Below, one piece after another: positions 15,585 through 24,748 of a stretch of DNA of 64,000 nt. The notes beneath the pieces were generated by a model that saw only the letters and a program-made list of their open reading frames with translations, made no database searches and was not told the origin of the DNA. Numbering within the stretch: the stretch's first letter is position 1; every line of letters starts with the position of its first letter. Position numbers and translations under genes: made by a program. The stretch is from NCBI RefSeq assembly GCF_002029235.1, contig NZ_MZGV01000004.1, positions 1 through 64,000 on the forward strand, written 5' to 3'. The stretch is from Clostridium oryzae (GTDB lineage Bacteria > Bacillota > Clostridia > Clostridiales > Clostridiaceae).

Positions 15585-15997
15585 ATGAAAGTGGATTGGC
15601 TGGAAAGAATGAATGAAGCGATAAGTTACATAGGATAGATGAAAATCTTTACTCTAAAGTAATTGAAGACAAATTTATGGCTGATTGCTGTTCAAACTTT
15701 GCATCTCTAGAGGAATTTTTAGAGCATGGTATTGGATACGTTATAGTACATAATGGAGAGATCATTTCAGGAGCATCATCATATAGTTACTGTGAAGGCA
15801 GCATTGAGATTACTATTGGAACAAAAAAAGAATTCAGACGTAAAGGACTCGCACTGGCTGTAGCCTCAAAGTTAATAGTCGAATGTATGGAAAGAAATAT
15901 TTATCCCGCGTGGGATGCTGCAAATTTAGAATCTGTAGCTCTTGCAGAGAAATTAGGATATCATTTTGACAAGGCATATGAAGTATATTCTATATAA
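15585..15997 (+). pseudogene. AraC N-terminal scrap joined out of frame to a GNAT C-terminal half
   Basis: AAGGAAGG and ATG at 15585 begin MKVDWLERMNEAISYIG-stop, which resembles the start of AraC/GyrI-type regulators. In another frame, from about 15622 onward, KLHRIDENLYSKVIEDKFMADCC runs into the C-terminal half of a GNAT acetyltransferase (YVIVHNGEIISGASSYSY...KKEFRRKGLALAVASKL) that ends at 15997. The GNAT acetyl-CoA loop is present, but the N-terminal half of the usual roughly 250-residue protein is missing. A start at 15677 would give 106 residues with no clear ribosome binding site. It is most likely a deletion chimera and inactive. Confidence 0.7.
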
Positions 15998-16011
15998 TAC
16001 GAGATATTAAG

Positions 16012-16036
16012 GTGCCAGCCTCGTGACAAGTGACAA
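16012..16036 (+). repeat. Repeat A, copy 6 (G variant)
   Basis: A full 25-bp copy 15 bp after the end of the GNAT remnant and 35 bp before the next GNAT gene. Confidence 0.95.
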
Positions 16037-16070
16037 GGGACTAATATCTACAAAAGCAGGAGGTGCATTT

Positions 16071-16532
16071 ATGATATATCTTGAAAAGGTTCAAGAAGAG
16101 GATGCTGAAAGAATCTTTGAAATTAAAAGGCTTGCATATACTGATGAGGATACTAAATTTGGAGGGGGAAGAGGGGATAAATTAAAGTATATTGGAAATC
16201 TAGGTTTTATTTCATGGTGCATGAACAGATTTCTTCTTTATAAAATAATGTTAGATGGAATTATAATAGGAACATTTTGGCTGGATCATGAAACCGATGA
16301 TAGAGAACACCACTTTGAAGTACAGGATTTTTGTATAATTCCTGAGTATCATAATAAAGGCTATGGAACAAGGGCACTGGAGCTTATGGAAAAGCTGCAT
16401 GAGAATATAAAAATATGGTCACTCAGTACATCAATTTTTAGTGTTACGAATCAACACTTATATGAAAAGATGGGATATAAAAGGATTGGACAAACCGAGG
16501 GAAAAGTGCTTTACAAAAAGATTATAGAGTAA
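16071..16532 (+). CDS. GNAT-family N-acetyltransferase
   Basis: A 153-residue acetyltransferase. Motif A is visible as VQDFCIIPEYHNKGYGTRALELME (acetyl-CoA loop Y-x-x-K-G-Y-G-T), followed by the late-strand LYEKMGYKRIG. The start at 16071 is set by AGGAGG at 16059-16064; upstream in-frame codons belong to repeat A. The acceptor is unknown. It is the first gene of the unit between repeat A copies 6 and 7. Confidence 0.88.
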   Translation: MIYLEKVQEEDAERIFEIKRLAYTDEDTKFGGGRGDKLKYIGNLGFISWCMNRFLLYKIMLDGIIIGTFWLDHETDDREHHFEVQDFCIIPEYHNKGYGTRALELMEKLHENIKIWSLSTSIFSVTNQHLYEKMGYKRIGQTEGKVLYKKIIE

Positions 16533-16650
16533 TGGTTATTGTTTACAGTGTATCAATATGATAAAATATTTGAAAGATAAATACTATTACTTTGGATTTT
16601 CAGGAATGTTATACGAAGTAGAGTGTTTTATTATCTTCGGAGGTGTGATC

Positions 16651-16698
16651 ATGAAGAATAAAAGAGGCATTTTGCTCTATGCAGGATTAGTCATATAA
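16651..16698 (+). CDS. Leader peptide MKNKRGILLYAGLVI (CD3324 copy 2)
   Basis: GGAGGTG precedes the ATG. The peptide differs from that of copy 3 at only a few N-terminal positions and is identical over LLYAGLVI-stop. Its codons for LYA form the 5' arm of an RNA stem. Confidence 0.65.
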   Translation: MKNKRGILLYAGLVI

Positions 16699-16793
16699 TT
16701 CAGCGGTTAATTGTATAGAGTGTAAAAATAATCGCTGTTTCATTTATATATGGCAAGCCTGCAATCTTATTAAATATGATAAGAGGGAGCAGG
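16675..16793 (+). promoter_or_regulatory. Putative attenuator RNA of CD3324 gene copy 2
   Basis: Stem 1 pairs CTCTATGCA (16675-16683) with TGTATAGAG (16712-16720). Stem 2 pairs CAGCGGTTA (16701-16709) with TAATCGCTG (16729-16737), interleaved with stem 1. A hairpin at 16758-16793 pairs CCTGC with GCAGG and TCTTAT with ATAAGA and holds the ribosome binding site GGGA in its internal loop. Confidence 0.6.
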
Positions 16794-16796
16794 ATT

Positions 16797-17066
16797 ATGG
16801 TGAAGTATATAAATGCGAAGGATGTTTTGCCAAAAACATTAATTCTTCAGATACAACAATATGTAGGTGGTAGTATAATTTACATACCTCAAAAGGATAA
16901 CGACAAAAAATTATGGGGCACCTCTACCAATAGTAGAAATGAAATTGCTAAAAGAAACAGTGAAATCAATGATAAGAAGAAGAACGGTGCAACCATAGAT
17001 GATCTTATGTCTGAATATCATCTGTCTTATGATACAATAAAGAGTATTGTTTATAGAAAAAAATAG
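16797..17066 (+). CDS. CD3324-family small regulator (copy 2)
   Basis: An 89-residue protein starting MVKYINAKDVLPK, close to the copy at 43035 (nearly the same sequence) and more distant from those at 2117 and 51323. The C-terminal MSEYHLSYDTIKSIVYRKK resembles a helix-turn-helix. The start at 16797 lies just after the sequestered GGGAGC ribosome binding site. It is part of the diverged duplication with 42.8-43.9 kb. Transcriptional control is inferred from the family; targets are unknown. Confidence 0.8.
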   Translation: MVKYINAKDVLPKTLILQIQQYVGGSIIYIPQKDNDKKLWGTSTNSRNEIAKRNSEINDKKKNGATIDDLMSEYHLSYDTIKSIVYRKK

Positions 17067-17070
17067 AAGA

Positions 17071-17105
17071 AAGCAGTCGGTTTATTTGATGAACTGGCTG
17101 CTTTT
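17071..17105 (+). terminator. Terminator after CD3324 copy 2
   Basis: AAGCAGTCGGTT pairs with AACTGGCTGCTT through two wobble pairs, followed by TTTT. The equivalent in copy 3 (43309) has compensating changes. Confidence 0.7.
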
Positions 17106-17214
17106 GTGTATTTATAGCTATAATCAATCATTACATATTATTCTCTTATATTCTCATCTATACTTTAATTATAAATTGCAGCATGTCTATATTAAAGTGA
17201 TGAGGGGATAAAAA

Positions 17215-17622
17215 ATGAAGAGAGCTAAGATGATAGCTAAGATTGATGAAATGTGCAAAAAATATGACAGAAAAGATTATCCGGGTATTGCAGTTGGGGT
17301 TGTAGAAAATGGTGAGCTGATATTCAGTAAGGGTTATGGTGAAGCTAACTTGGATTATAGTATTCCTATTGATGAAAATACCGTGTTTCATACTTGTTCT
17401 ATGGCAAAACAATTTACTACAGCCTGCATTGCCTTATTAATAGAAGAAGGCAAGTTATCATTGGAGCAAGATGTCAGCAGTATACTTAAGCAGTTTAAAA
17501 ATTGTGGTAAGAAGGTCATCATATATAATTTGTTATATATGACAAATGGGATACCTGATGTATATGATACAGCTTATTTTGTGTGTGTCATACGAGAGGA
17601 TGAGGGGATTACTCGTGAATAA
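17215..17622 (+). pseudogene. Truncated serine hydrolase (class C beta-lactamase family)
   Basis: The first 135 residues of a beta-lactamase-family serine hydrolase, closely matching the intact paralog at 43448. The SxxK nucleophile motif is present as SMAK. The frame is lost right after REDEGITR. Bases 17612-17618 read CTCGTGA, a heptamer present both in the intact paralog at that point and inside repeat A. Beyond it comes unrelated sequence with a partial repeat A at 17626. The YxN and HxG motifs are missing, so it is inactive. Confidence 0.85.
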
Positions 17623-17625
17623 ATG

Positions 17626-17633
17626 GTGCCAGC
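17626..17633 (+). repeat. Partial repeat A (copy 7, first 8 bp)
   Basis: GTGCCAGC, preceded by G as in full copies, then diverging. By itself 8 bp is weak evidence, but it lies 8 bp beyond the truncation point of the serine hydrolase. Confidence 0.45.
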
Positions 17634-18058
17634 AGCAGCTATCAGCATGCTAGGGAACTTTATATCATATTTTTCTCGTAAATTCTTAGCAAAATCCATT
17701 TGTAGATGCTTTTAATACTCCACCAACTAAATTGCCTATAATAAAATTTGAATCGTAAATAATCTAATCGAATTTTCCTTTACCTTATTCATACGTGCCG
17801 CTAACCTTCTGTTTCGTGCTTCGGAAAACACAATATTCCAGCTATCACTAAGAAAATTGTCGACATTTTTCGTTTAACACAATCTGCAAGCAAAGCATTT
17901 TTTATGCCACTTAGATCACAGCATCGATGTTATCAAAGTTGTTTGTCTTAATTTCATGTAGCTCTGTTGTAAAGCAGTTTCAATAATACCACGATAATAA
18001 AGTATACAGCCGATACTATATATAAAGAGAATACGCAAAAAAGGAGTATTATTAAAAA
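17634..18058. other. Gene-poor stretch before the LuxR gene
   Basis: No intact gene is seen. The minus strand has a short coding-like remnant at about 17680-17850 (SEARNRRLAARMNKVKEN followed by stops). AAAGGAG near 18041 serves the LuxR gene. The stretch marks the switch from AT-rich cargo to the GC-richer module. Confidence 0.4.
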
Positions 18059-20524
18059 ATGGACAGGCCAAGGCGTTTAACTAGAAAGAGAATCAACGAT
18101 CTGCTTTCTGTAATTTATGAATTTCCACTGACAATAGTCGAAGCTCCCGCAGGTTACGGGAAAACCACCGCTGTGAACGATTTTTTATCAAAACATTCAG
18201 AAAGGCATCTTTGGATTTCTTTTCAGAAAATAAAGGAGTCAGCAGAGTATTGGAGGAAATTCATAGCAGGACTTTCAAAAATGTGTGGTGACGGCGACAG
18301 TGCGCTGAAAAACATGGATTATCCGTCGGACGCGCCCCAAAGGAGCAAACTGCTTACGATTTTGAATAAAGTGGATTTTGTACAACCCGCTATAGTTGTT
18401 TTGGATAATTATGAGCTGGTAAAGGATCATCAACTCACTCGGCTCTTATTGGAGATTGTAGAGGATGAAATTGAAAACTTGCATCTTGTTATTCTTACAA
18501 GGGATACAACTGAAATTGATTTCGTTTCCTTGTTATCAAAGAGAAAGTGCTATGTGATTTCACAACAGCAGATGAAATTCACAGCCGAAGAAGTTAGAGA
18601 TTATTGTGTGATAACTAACAATAGCGTTTCAAGAGATGAAATAGAAAAAATCACGGATTATACCGGCGGTTGGATTAGTATGATATACATAATCTTGTTT
18701 GGTATGAAGGAGCACATCCCTGTAGGATTGAACAGTACGATTGACGAGCTGATTGAAAAGACACTGTTCAAAATCCTTGATACTGATTCCCGTCATTTTC
18801 TTATGCAACTATCAGTTATGGATAGTTTTACAATCAGGCAAGCGGCATTTGTAACCGATAATAAAAATGCAGGCGGACTGTTAAAAAGCCTTCAAAAGAA
18901 AAACGCATTTATCTATTTTGATAATCAAGATAGAAAGTTTAAAATCCATCCTATTTTATTAGATTTTCTCGGGTCACGGCAGGATTTTTCAAAAGGAGAA
19001 CAGAAGGAACTTTACTGCAGGCTTGGTCAATGGCACCTCCAACATAATGAATTGCTAGAAGCATATACATATCTCGCACGCGCGGGAGAAGTAAACATAA
19101 TCCTCACACATTTGAACAACCCTGTGCCGATCAGGAACCTTTACACAGATTTTGAAGGAGCTGATGAGCTTTTTGCCTCAGTCACAAGGAAACTGCTCTT
19201 TGATAAACCGATTGCTTATTTGCGATATCTTTTTTATTCAGTCTTAAAGCAGAAAAAGTCTGTAATTGAGAATCTGGAGGAGTGCATTGCCGAACTGGAA
19301 ACATACTATATAGGAAAAAAAGATATTAATGAAACCCAAAGAAACCATATTCTTGCTGAGATTCTGTGTGTGCGTAAATTTACGGTATTCAATCGCCTTG
19401 CGGAAATGCACACATACAATGATAAAATTATTGGCCTTCTGAATGGGCATCAGTCCTACATTATGTTAAATGTTAACGAGTTCACGTTTGGCTCGCCCCA
19501 TTACCTTTATATTTATTTCAGGGACGCAGGCTCGCTGAAGGAAATCACCGCTATTTCTCAGCGCAATGCGCACGTCGATTTTTCGGACGGCTGTGGAATG
19601 GGCAGCGATTCTTTGGCTACTGCTGAATATGCCTGCGAAACTGGCAATTTTTACAGCGCAATTCTTGAAAGTCAAAAGGCTGTTTATAAGGCAGAGACAA
19701 AGTCGCAGTGGAGCGTGATTATCTGCGCAAAATTCAATATGACACGTGCGGCTCTGGCTCTGGGAAAAATTGGCACGGCGCGCGAAATATTGCGGCAGCT
19801 CTGCGACGATGCGGAAAAGTTGAACAGATCAGTTTACAGCTCAATGGCGCAGCTTTGCCGTGGCTATGTTTATTCGTTGCTCGGTATGTCGGAAAACATT
19901 CCATTATGGCTTAAAAACGGCGACCTGTCTTCTTTGAACATGTTCTTCGGCGGCCTTGGATTTGACAAGCTTGTATATGGAAAAGCACTGCTCGCACAGG
20001 GGGAATATCTGAAAATTGAAGCACTTTCCGACAGCTTTTACTCTTCATTTTCAATATTTCAGAACAGGCTCGGCTTTATCCACAATACGATCTTGCTTGC
20101 CGCCGCAAAATTTCACCTTTATGGTGTGGATGAAGCCCTACCTGTGCTTTTTGGTGCTTTGGAGATGGCAAAGCCAGATGAAATCGTGCTGCCTTTTGCG
20201 GAGTGCGCGGTGCATTTACTGCCCATATTAAAAGCGATGGAGGAAAAACATAAATTCGACGCTTTTACAAACCGCGTGTCGTTTGCTTGCGCGCAGTATG
20301 CCGAAAATCTCAGCGACGTTTTCATGCAAAGTCCGGAGCTTACGGAGCGAGAGAAAGATGTCCTTATATTGTTGGCAGATGGCCTGAGTCGAAAAGAAAT
20401 TGCGGACAGCCTTATCATAGCACCTGCCACAGTTAAACGGCATCTCGAGGATATTTACCGTAAACTGGAAGTCAACGGCAAAGCCGCTGCCGTGAAAGCC
20501 GCGTGGATAAAAGGTCTGCTGTAA
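18059..20524 (+). CDS. LuxR-family ATP-dependent transcriptional activator (MalT/LAL-like)
   Basis: An 821-residue regulator with the layout of large ATP-binding LuxR proteins. The N-terminal NTPase has Walker A EAPAGYGKTT (about 28-37) and a Walker B-like AIVVLDNYE. The middle is a helical, TPR-like sensor region. The C-terminal LuxR helix-turn-helix reads LTEREKDVLILLADGLSRKEIADSLIIAPATVKRHLEDIYRKL. Base composition is clearly more GC-rich than the neighbours, suggesting acquisition. It probably activates the secreted-protein gene 183 bp downstream. The inducer is unknown. The spacing of GGAG to the ATG is a long 12 bp. Confidence 0.9.
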   Translation: MDRPRRLTRKRINDLLSVIYEFPLTIVEAPAGYGKTTAVNDFLSKHSERHLWISFQKIKESAEYWRKFIAGLSKMCGDGDSALKNMDYPSDAPQRSKLLTILNKVDFVQPAIVVLDNYELVKDHQLTRLLLEIVEDEIENLHLVILTRDTTEIDFVSLLSKRKCYVISQQQMKFTAEEVRDYCVITNNSVSRDEIEKITDYTGGWISMIYIILFGMKEHIPVGLNSTIDELIEKTLFKILDTDSRHFLMQLSVMDSFTIRQAAFVTDNKNAGGLLKSLQKKNAFIYFDNQDRKFKIHPILLDFLGSRQDFSKGEQKELYCRLGQWHLQHNELLEAYTYLARAGEVNIILTHLNNPVPIRNLYTDFEGADELFASVTRKLLFDKPIAYLRYLFYSVLKQKKSVIENLEECIAELETYYIGKKDINETQRNHILAEILCVRKFTVFNRLAEMHTYNDKIIGLLNGHQSYIMLNVNEFTFGSPHYLYIYFRDAGSLKEITAISQRNAHVDFSDGCGMGSDSLATAEYACETGNFYSAILESQKAVYKAETKSQWSVIICAKFNMTRAALALGKIGTAREILRQLCDDAEKLNRSVYSSMAQLCRGYVYSLLGMSENIPLWLKNGDLSSLNMFFGGLGFDKLVYGKALLAQGEYLKIEALSDSFYSSFSIFQNRLGFIHNTILLAAAKFHLYGVDEALPVLFGALEMAKPDEIVLPFAECAVHLLPILKAMEEKHKFDAFTNRVSFACAQYAENLSDVFMQSPELTEREKDVLILLADGLSRKEIADSLIIAPATVKRHLEDIYRKLEVNGKAAAVKAAWIKGLL

Positions 20525-20707
20525 CCCTCCGTTTTTCTAAAAAATGGGCCATTTGGCCCATATGAAATGAAGAATACATGCTGTATAATTTTTTAGTGTA
20601 AAACTAGAGAGACTTTGCTCTTAACACTGAGGATTGACAATATTCTGTTAAGGTTACCGGATTTACAATAACAAATGGCATAGTAAAAACAATGGAGGAA
20701 AAAGGAA

Positions 20708-23700
20708 ATGTTCATAACAAAAGGTAGATTTACAAAAGGTTTGGTGGTACTGTTATCGGTGCTGATGGATTTCACAATGATGCCGGGCGGAGTGATAAAA
20801 GTAAAAGCAGCAACATCACTGAATATTTCAAGTAATAATATCGAAATTTCTTCGGCAGGTGACTACGTAATCAGCGGCGGTAGCAATTCCAATACGATTA
20901 AAGTTGATGCCAATATCGGAACAGTAAATATTATGCTGAACAGGGTCAATATCAAATTCCCGAGTGGCACAGAGGGCACTCCGATAGATATAGAGGACGG
21001 CAACACAGTCAATCTGACCCTTAACGGCGTAAATACAATTATTGGTGGAAACCAAGGTAAGGATGGATATCCTGCCGAATCAGCCATGGACATAAAAGGT
21101 AGCTCAACATGCGATATCACATCGGCAAGCACGGGAACGTTGAATGCGACTGGATCAACCGGATGCCCGGCGATTTGTGTTGAAAGCTTGGCTACTCTTC
21201 ATATTGAAGGAGGCACGATTATTGCACAGGGAGGTGATTATGGAGCTTCCGCAATTGGTGCAGAACAACTTGTAGATACTGGTACAATTTTTATAAGTGG
21301 TGGAACGGTGACAGCAACAGCCGGAAATGCCGGACAATATGGCAACGCGGGAGGTGCAGGCATAGGCTCTGGACAATATGCAGAATTTAAGAAGATTCAG
21401 ATAAGTGGCGGGCAGGTAAATGCCACAGGAATAAATGGCGCGGGTATCGGGTCTGGTGATACTGGAACAGGCGGTGAAATTAACATTACGGGCGGTACCG
21501 TGACTTCAAACGGCATCGGTAACGGGTCGTCTCAAAAAAACGACGATAAGGTTTACATTCAGGGTGGTTCAGTAAACGCTGGAAGTATAAGCCCGACTCC
21601 ACAATATAGCGGTACTATAGGCTCAAATGTTTACTTAACCAAAATTCAAATTCCCAATACCACCTCGGTTGCTAAAGTAGATTCGTTGGCTCTTTACCAG
21701 CCGAAACCTTGCTCCTATCCGTATGGAAGTAATGATTTATACACTGATACGAATGGATATTTATATCTTTACATATGCCAATCTTCCGAAAACACAAGCG
21801 TCTCAGTGACAGCCAGCGGAAATGAGTATAATTATTCTGGGCTTGCAGGTTCCGGTTCCAACACGCTTTTGCAGGATCAGAGAACATTATCTGTTACTGG
21901 TATGCAGTCAAGCTACATTGGCCATAGCCAAACGATGACCCCGGATACATCCGGTGGTTCGGGCAATGGCGATGTTACTTTTTCTTACAGCGGACGGAGT
22001 GGCACGGATTACGGCCCTACCGCTCAGAAACCTATCGATGTCGGGAACTATACCGTTACTGCAACGAAATCATCTGACGGCACATATAATGGGACAAGCG
22101 CTTCTTATGACTTCGCAATTACCGAAAATACTTCTATTTTCAGCATTGATTCAATTGCCAATCAAACATATAGCGGGAGCGCAATTTCACCGGGTATTAC
22201 CGTAAGGGACAGCACAAATAACAGCTTACTTACTGAAGGGCAGGATTATACCATTTCATATCCACAGAGAGATAATATAGATGCCGGCACGGCACATGTG
22301 AAGATTGCAGGAACCAAAAGTTATGCGGGCTGCTCGGGAAGTACAACTTTCAATATAAAATCCAAAGAGTGCACATTCAGCGTAGGCAGCATCAGCGACA
22401 AAACCTACACTGGTAGTGAAATCAAACCCAACGTTACTGTCAAAGATCCTGATACAAATGTACCTCTTAAGGAAGGCGCTGATTACACAGTAAGCTATTC
22501 CTCATGCAAAAATGTAGGAACAGTGATCGTTACTGTAACAGGTATTAACAATTATGATCAAAGCTCTGGCAGCGCAACCTTTAAAATTGTGCCAAAATCT
22601 TTGACAGATTCCTCTATTAACGTGGAGGATATTCCCGTACAGACATATGACGGTAGCACGCATACACCTGATGTCAACATAAAAGATGGAGACACGACTT
22701 TGATTGAGGGAACCGACTATACTGTGACCGATAAAGCGTCTGGGAAAGATGCATCCTATACGACCGCCAGCAGTTACATGGTGGTGGTCACCGGAATCGG
22801 TAACTATTCCGGAACGATAGAAAGGGCCTTTACCATTGTTTCCACTGATGCAACGTTAAATTCGGTGAGCGTCAGCTCCGGCACGCTCTCCCCAGCATTT
22901 TCTGCTGATAAGACCCAATATATGTTAAGCGTCGGATATAGAACCGATAGTATTACCGTTACGCCGAAGGCAAATGAGAGCCACGCATTGATAACGGTAA
23001 ACGGCAATGTGGTTAGAAACAACACGGTTTCCTCCAGCATAGCTCTCACGGCGGGCGAGGACACAACAATCACCATTGTTGTAACTGCGCAAGCGGGCAA
23101 TACAAAAAACTATATGATCACGGTTCACCGGGCGAAAGTGCCCGTCACCGGCATAATGGTCAGTGGAACCGGAGGCGTAACAAGTGTAACCATTGGAAAC
23201 ACTTTGCAGATGGGCGCCACAGTTACCCCTTTAGACGCGACCGATTCAAGCGTCACATGGAGCGTGACAAACGGAACAGGCAGTGCGACAATCAGCGACA
23301 ACGGCCTTTTGAGCGCAACAGGTGCCGGCACTGTTACCGTAAAGGCAACAGCGAAAGATGGTTCAGGAGTAATCGGAGCGGAAACAATAACCGTAACTGC
23401 AGCGACACCAGCAACGGTGAGTGTAACCGGCGTATCACTGGATTCAACAAGCAAATCGCTTACGATTGGCGACTGTGCGATACTTATAGCCACAGTGACA
23501 CCATCAGATGCGACAGACAAGAATGTTTCTTGGAGCAGTTCAAACATTGGCATTGCTACAGTCGACAGCATCGGTAAGGTAACGGCGGTGGGCGTTGGAA
23601 CAGCCACCATTACCGCAACTACCCCAAACGGAAACAAAACGGCAAATTGTGTTGTAACAGTCAGCGCGGCAAGCACCGGCGGAGACAGTTATTCCGGTGG

Positions 23701-24703
23701 CAGCGGCGGAAGCACAACAACTCCGATCGATATTACTATAATCGGCACAACCACAACAATAGGTGGAAATGCGGAATCTACAGCTACTATAACGCCTTCA
23801 CAAACCAATACGTCAATGATTAATCATGATATTGTCAAAATAGGAAATGTAACAGTTACCGCTCCGGCTTCTGTTTTGAACAACGCGCTCGGTGACGGTA
23901 CAGGACTTACCCTTTCTCAAAGCGCGGCACCTAAGTCTACACAGACTGCGGCGCAGGCAGCGGTGTCAAAGGTAAATGGAACGGTGGTTGCTGCTGTCAA
24001 AATCAATCTCAATCGGACAACGTCCACGGGCACGGAGGCGGTTCATATTCTTTCAGGTGAGGTTACAGTGACCATAACACTTACCGACGCACAGATTGCA
24101 GCGATCAAAGTCGGTTCAAACCCGCATATCTACTATTACGATTCAGATACGGGCACGTTGATTGATATGAACGCGACATTTGATCTGACGAAGCGAACAG
24201 CGACTTTTCAGACAACCCATTTTAGCAACTATATATTTGCAACAGAAAGCAAGGTGCCTCCAGTGGTTTCTGGTGTCAACAATAAAGGCATTTACAATGC
24301 GAATAAAGTCATTACGTTTAATGAGGGAACCGCTACGCTTGATGGAACTGCTTTCACAAGTGGCGCAATTGTTAGCACGGAAGGTAAGCACACTCTTGTC
24401 GTCATCGATGCAGCAGGTAACACAACAACTGTCGTTTTCACAATCGACAAAACTGCGCCGAAAATCACAATCAATCGTGTCAAGAGCAGCATGGTTGTCA
24501 CTGTCACCGAAGCAAACCTTATGAGCAAAACAGTAACATTGAACGGCAAAAAGATTGCATGGCCAAGAAAGAATAAGTTTACAAAAAAAGGTGCCTATAT
24601 AGTCACCGTGACGGATAAGGTAGGCCACAAGGTAGCACGCAGTTTCAAAATAGGAAGAAAAACAAAGAATAGAAATTTCAAGTGCCAGCCTCGTGACAAG
24701 TGA
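20708..24703 (+). CDS. Large secreted multi-domain protein (beta-helix, MBG-like, cadherin-like and BIG2 domains)
   Basis: A 1331-residue exported protein. Residues 1 to about 35 are a signal peptide (GLVVLLSVLMDFTMMPGG...VKA). A glycine-rich repetitive region (about 36-300) resembles carbohydrate-binding beta-helix proteins. Next come about four repeats of the form YTGSxIxPxVTVKD...GxDYTVSY...G. A cadherin-like beta-sandwich (SVSSGTLSPAFSADKTQY...) follows, then two BIG2 domains (VTGV.LDSTSKSLTIGD...), a Gly/Ser linker and a further C-terminal region. No LPxTG, S-layer or choline-binding anchor is visible, and the last residues CQPRDK come from repeat A, so an original anchor may be lost. 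GC content matches the LuxR gene. Adhesion or polysaccharide binding is inferred. Confidence 0.85.
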   Translation: MFITKGRFTKGLVVLLSVLMDFTMMPGGVIKVKAATSLNISSNNIEISSAGDYVISGGSNSNTIKVDANIGTVNIMLNRVNIKFPSGTEGTPIDIEDGNTVNLTLNGVNTIIGGNQGKDGYPAESAMDIKGSSTCDITSASTGTLNATGSTGCPAICVESLATLHIEGGTIIAQGGDYGASAIGAEQLVDTGTIFISGGTVTATAGNAGQYGNAGGAGIGSGQYAEFKKIQISGGQVNATGINGAGIGSGDTGTGGEINITGGTVTSNGIGNGSSQKNDDKVYIQGGSVNAGSISPTPQYSGTIGSNVYLTKIQIPNTTSVAKVDSLALYQPKPCSYPYGSNDLYTDTNGYLYLYICQSSENTSVSVTASGNEYNYSGLAGSGSNTLLQDQRTLSVTGMQSSYIGHSQTMTPDTSGGSGNGDVTFSYSGRSGTDYGPTAQKPIDVGNYTVTATKSSDGTYNGTSASYDFAITENTSIFSIDSIANQTYSGSAISPGITVRDSTNNSLLTEGQDYTISYPQRDNIDAGTAHVKIAGTKSYAGCSGSTTFNIKSKECTFSVGSISDKTYTGSEIKPNVTVKDPDTNVPLKEGADYTVSYSSCKNVGTVIVTVTGINNYDQSSGSATFKIVPKSLTDSSINVEDIPVQTYDGSTHTPDVNIKDGDTTLIEGTDYTVTDKASGKDASYTTASSYMVVVTGIGNYSGTIERAFTIVSTDATLNSVSVSSGTLSPAFSADKTQYMLSVGYRTDSITVTPKANESHALITVNGNVVRNNTVSSSIALTAGEDTTITIVVTAQAGNTKNYMITVHRAKVPVTGIMVSGTGGVTSVTIGNTLQMGATVTPLDATDSSVTWSVTNGTGSATISDNGLLSATGAGTVTVKATAKDGSGVIGAETITVTAATPATVSVTGVSLDSTSKSLTIGDCAILIATVTPSDATDKNVSWSSSNIGIATVDSIGKVTAVGVGTATITATTPNGNKTANCVVTVSAASTGGDSYSGGSGGSTTTPIDITIIGTTTTIGGNAESTATITPSQTNTSMINHDIVKIGNVTVTAPASVLNNALGDGTGLTLSQSAAPKSTQTAAQAAVSKVNGTVVAAVKINLNRTTSTGTEAVHILSGEVTVTITLTDAQIAAIKVGSNPHIYYYDSDTGTLIDMNATFDLTKRTATFQTTHFSNYIFATESKVPPVVSGVNNKGIYNANKVITFNEGTATLDGTAFTSGAIVSTEGKHTLVVIDAAGNTTTVVFTIDKTAPKITINRVKSSMVVTVTEANLMSKTVTLNGKKIAWPRKNKFTKKGAYIVTVTDKVGHKVARSFKIGRKTKNRNFKCQPRDK

Positions 24704-24706
24704 CGA
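24682..24706 (+). repeat. Repeat A, copy 8 (G variant, one mismatch)
   Basis: A full 25-bp copy with GTGACGA in place of the second GTGACAA. It ends the 1331-residue gene with CQPRDK-stop. As at 4528, it is followed within 8 bp by repeat B. Confidence 0.93.
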
Positions 24707-24713
24707 AAAAAAC

Positions 24714-24748
24714 GTTATATTCGTTACGGAGAACCATACCATAAATAA
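24714..24748 (+). repeat. Repeat B, copy 4
   Basis: GTTATATTCGTTACGGAGAACC followed by ATACCATAAATAAG. TTAT/ATAA and TA-x-GG/CC-x-TA pairs are kept. It is the second instance of the repeat A plus repeat B composite. Confidence 0.6.

Noticed and set aside
23125-23676. 183-residue minus-strand open frame inside the secreted-protein gene
   Set aside because: It is a shadow of the GC-richer repetitive coding sequence, with no ribosome binding site and no recognisable domain.
24143-24742. 199-residue minus-strand open frame at the end of the secreted-protein gene
   Set aside because: It is antisense to coding sequence and repeat A/B, is Cys/Phe-rich nonsense and has no ribosome binding site.
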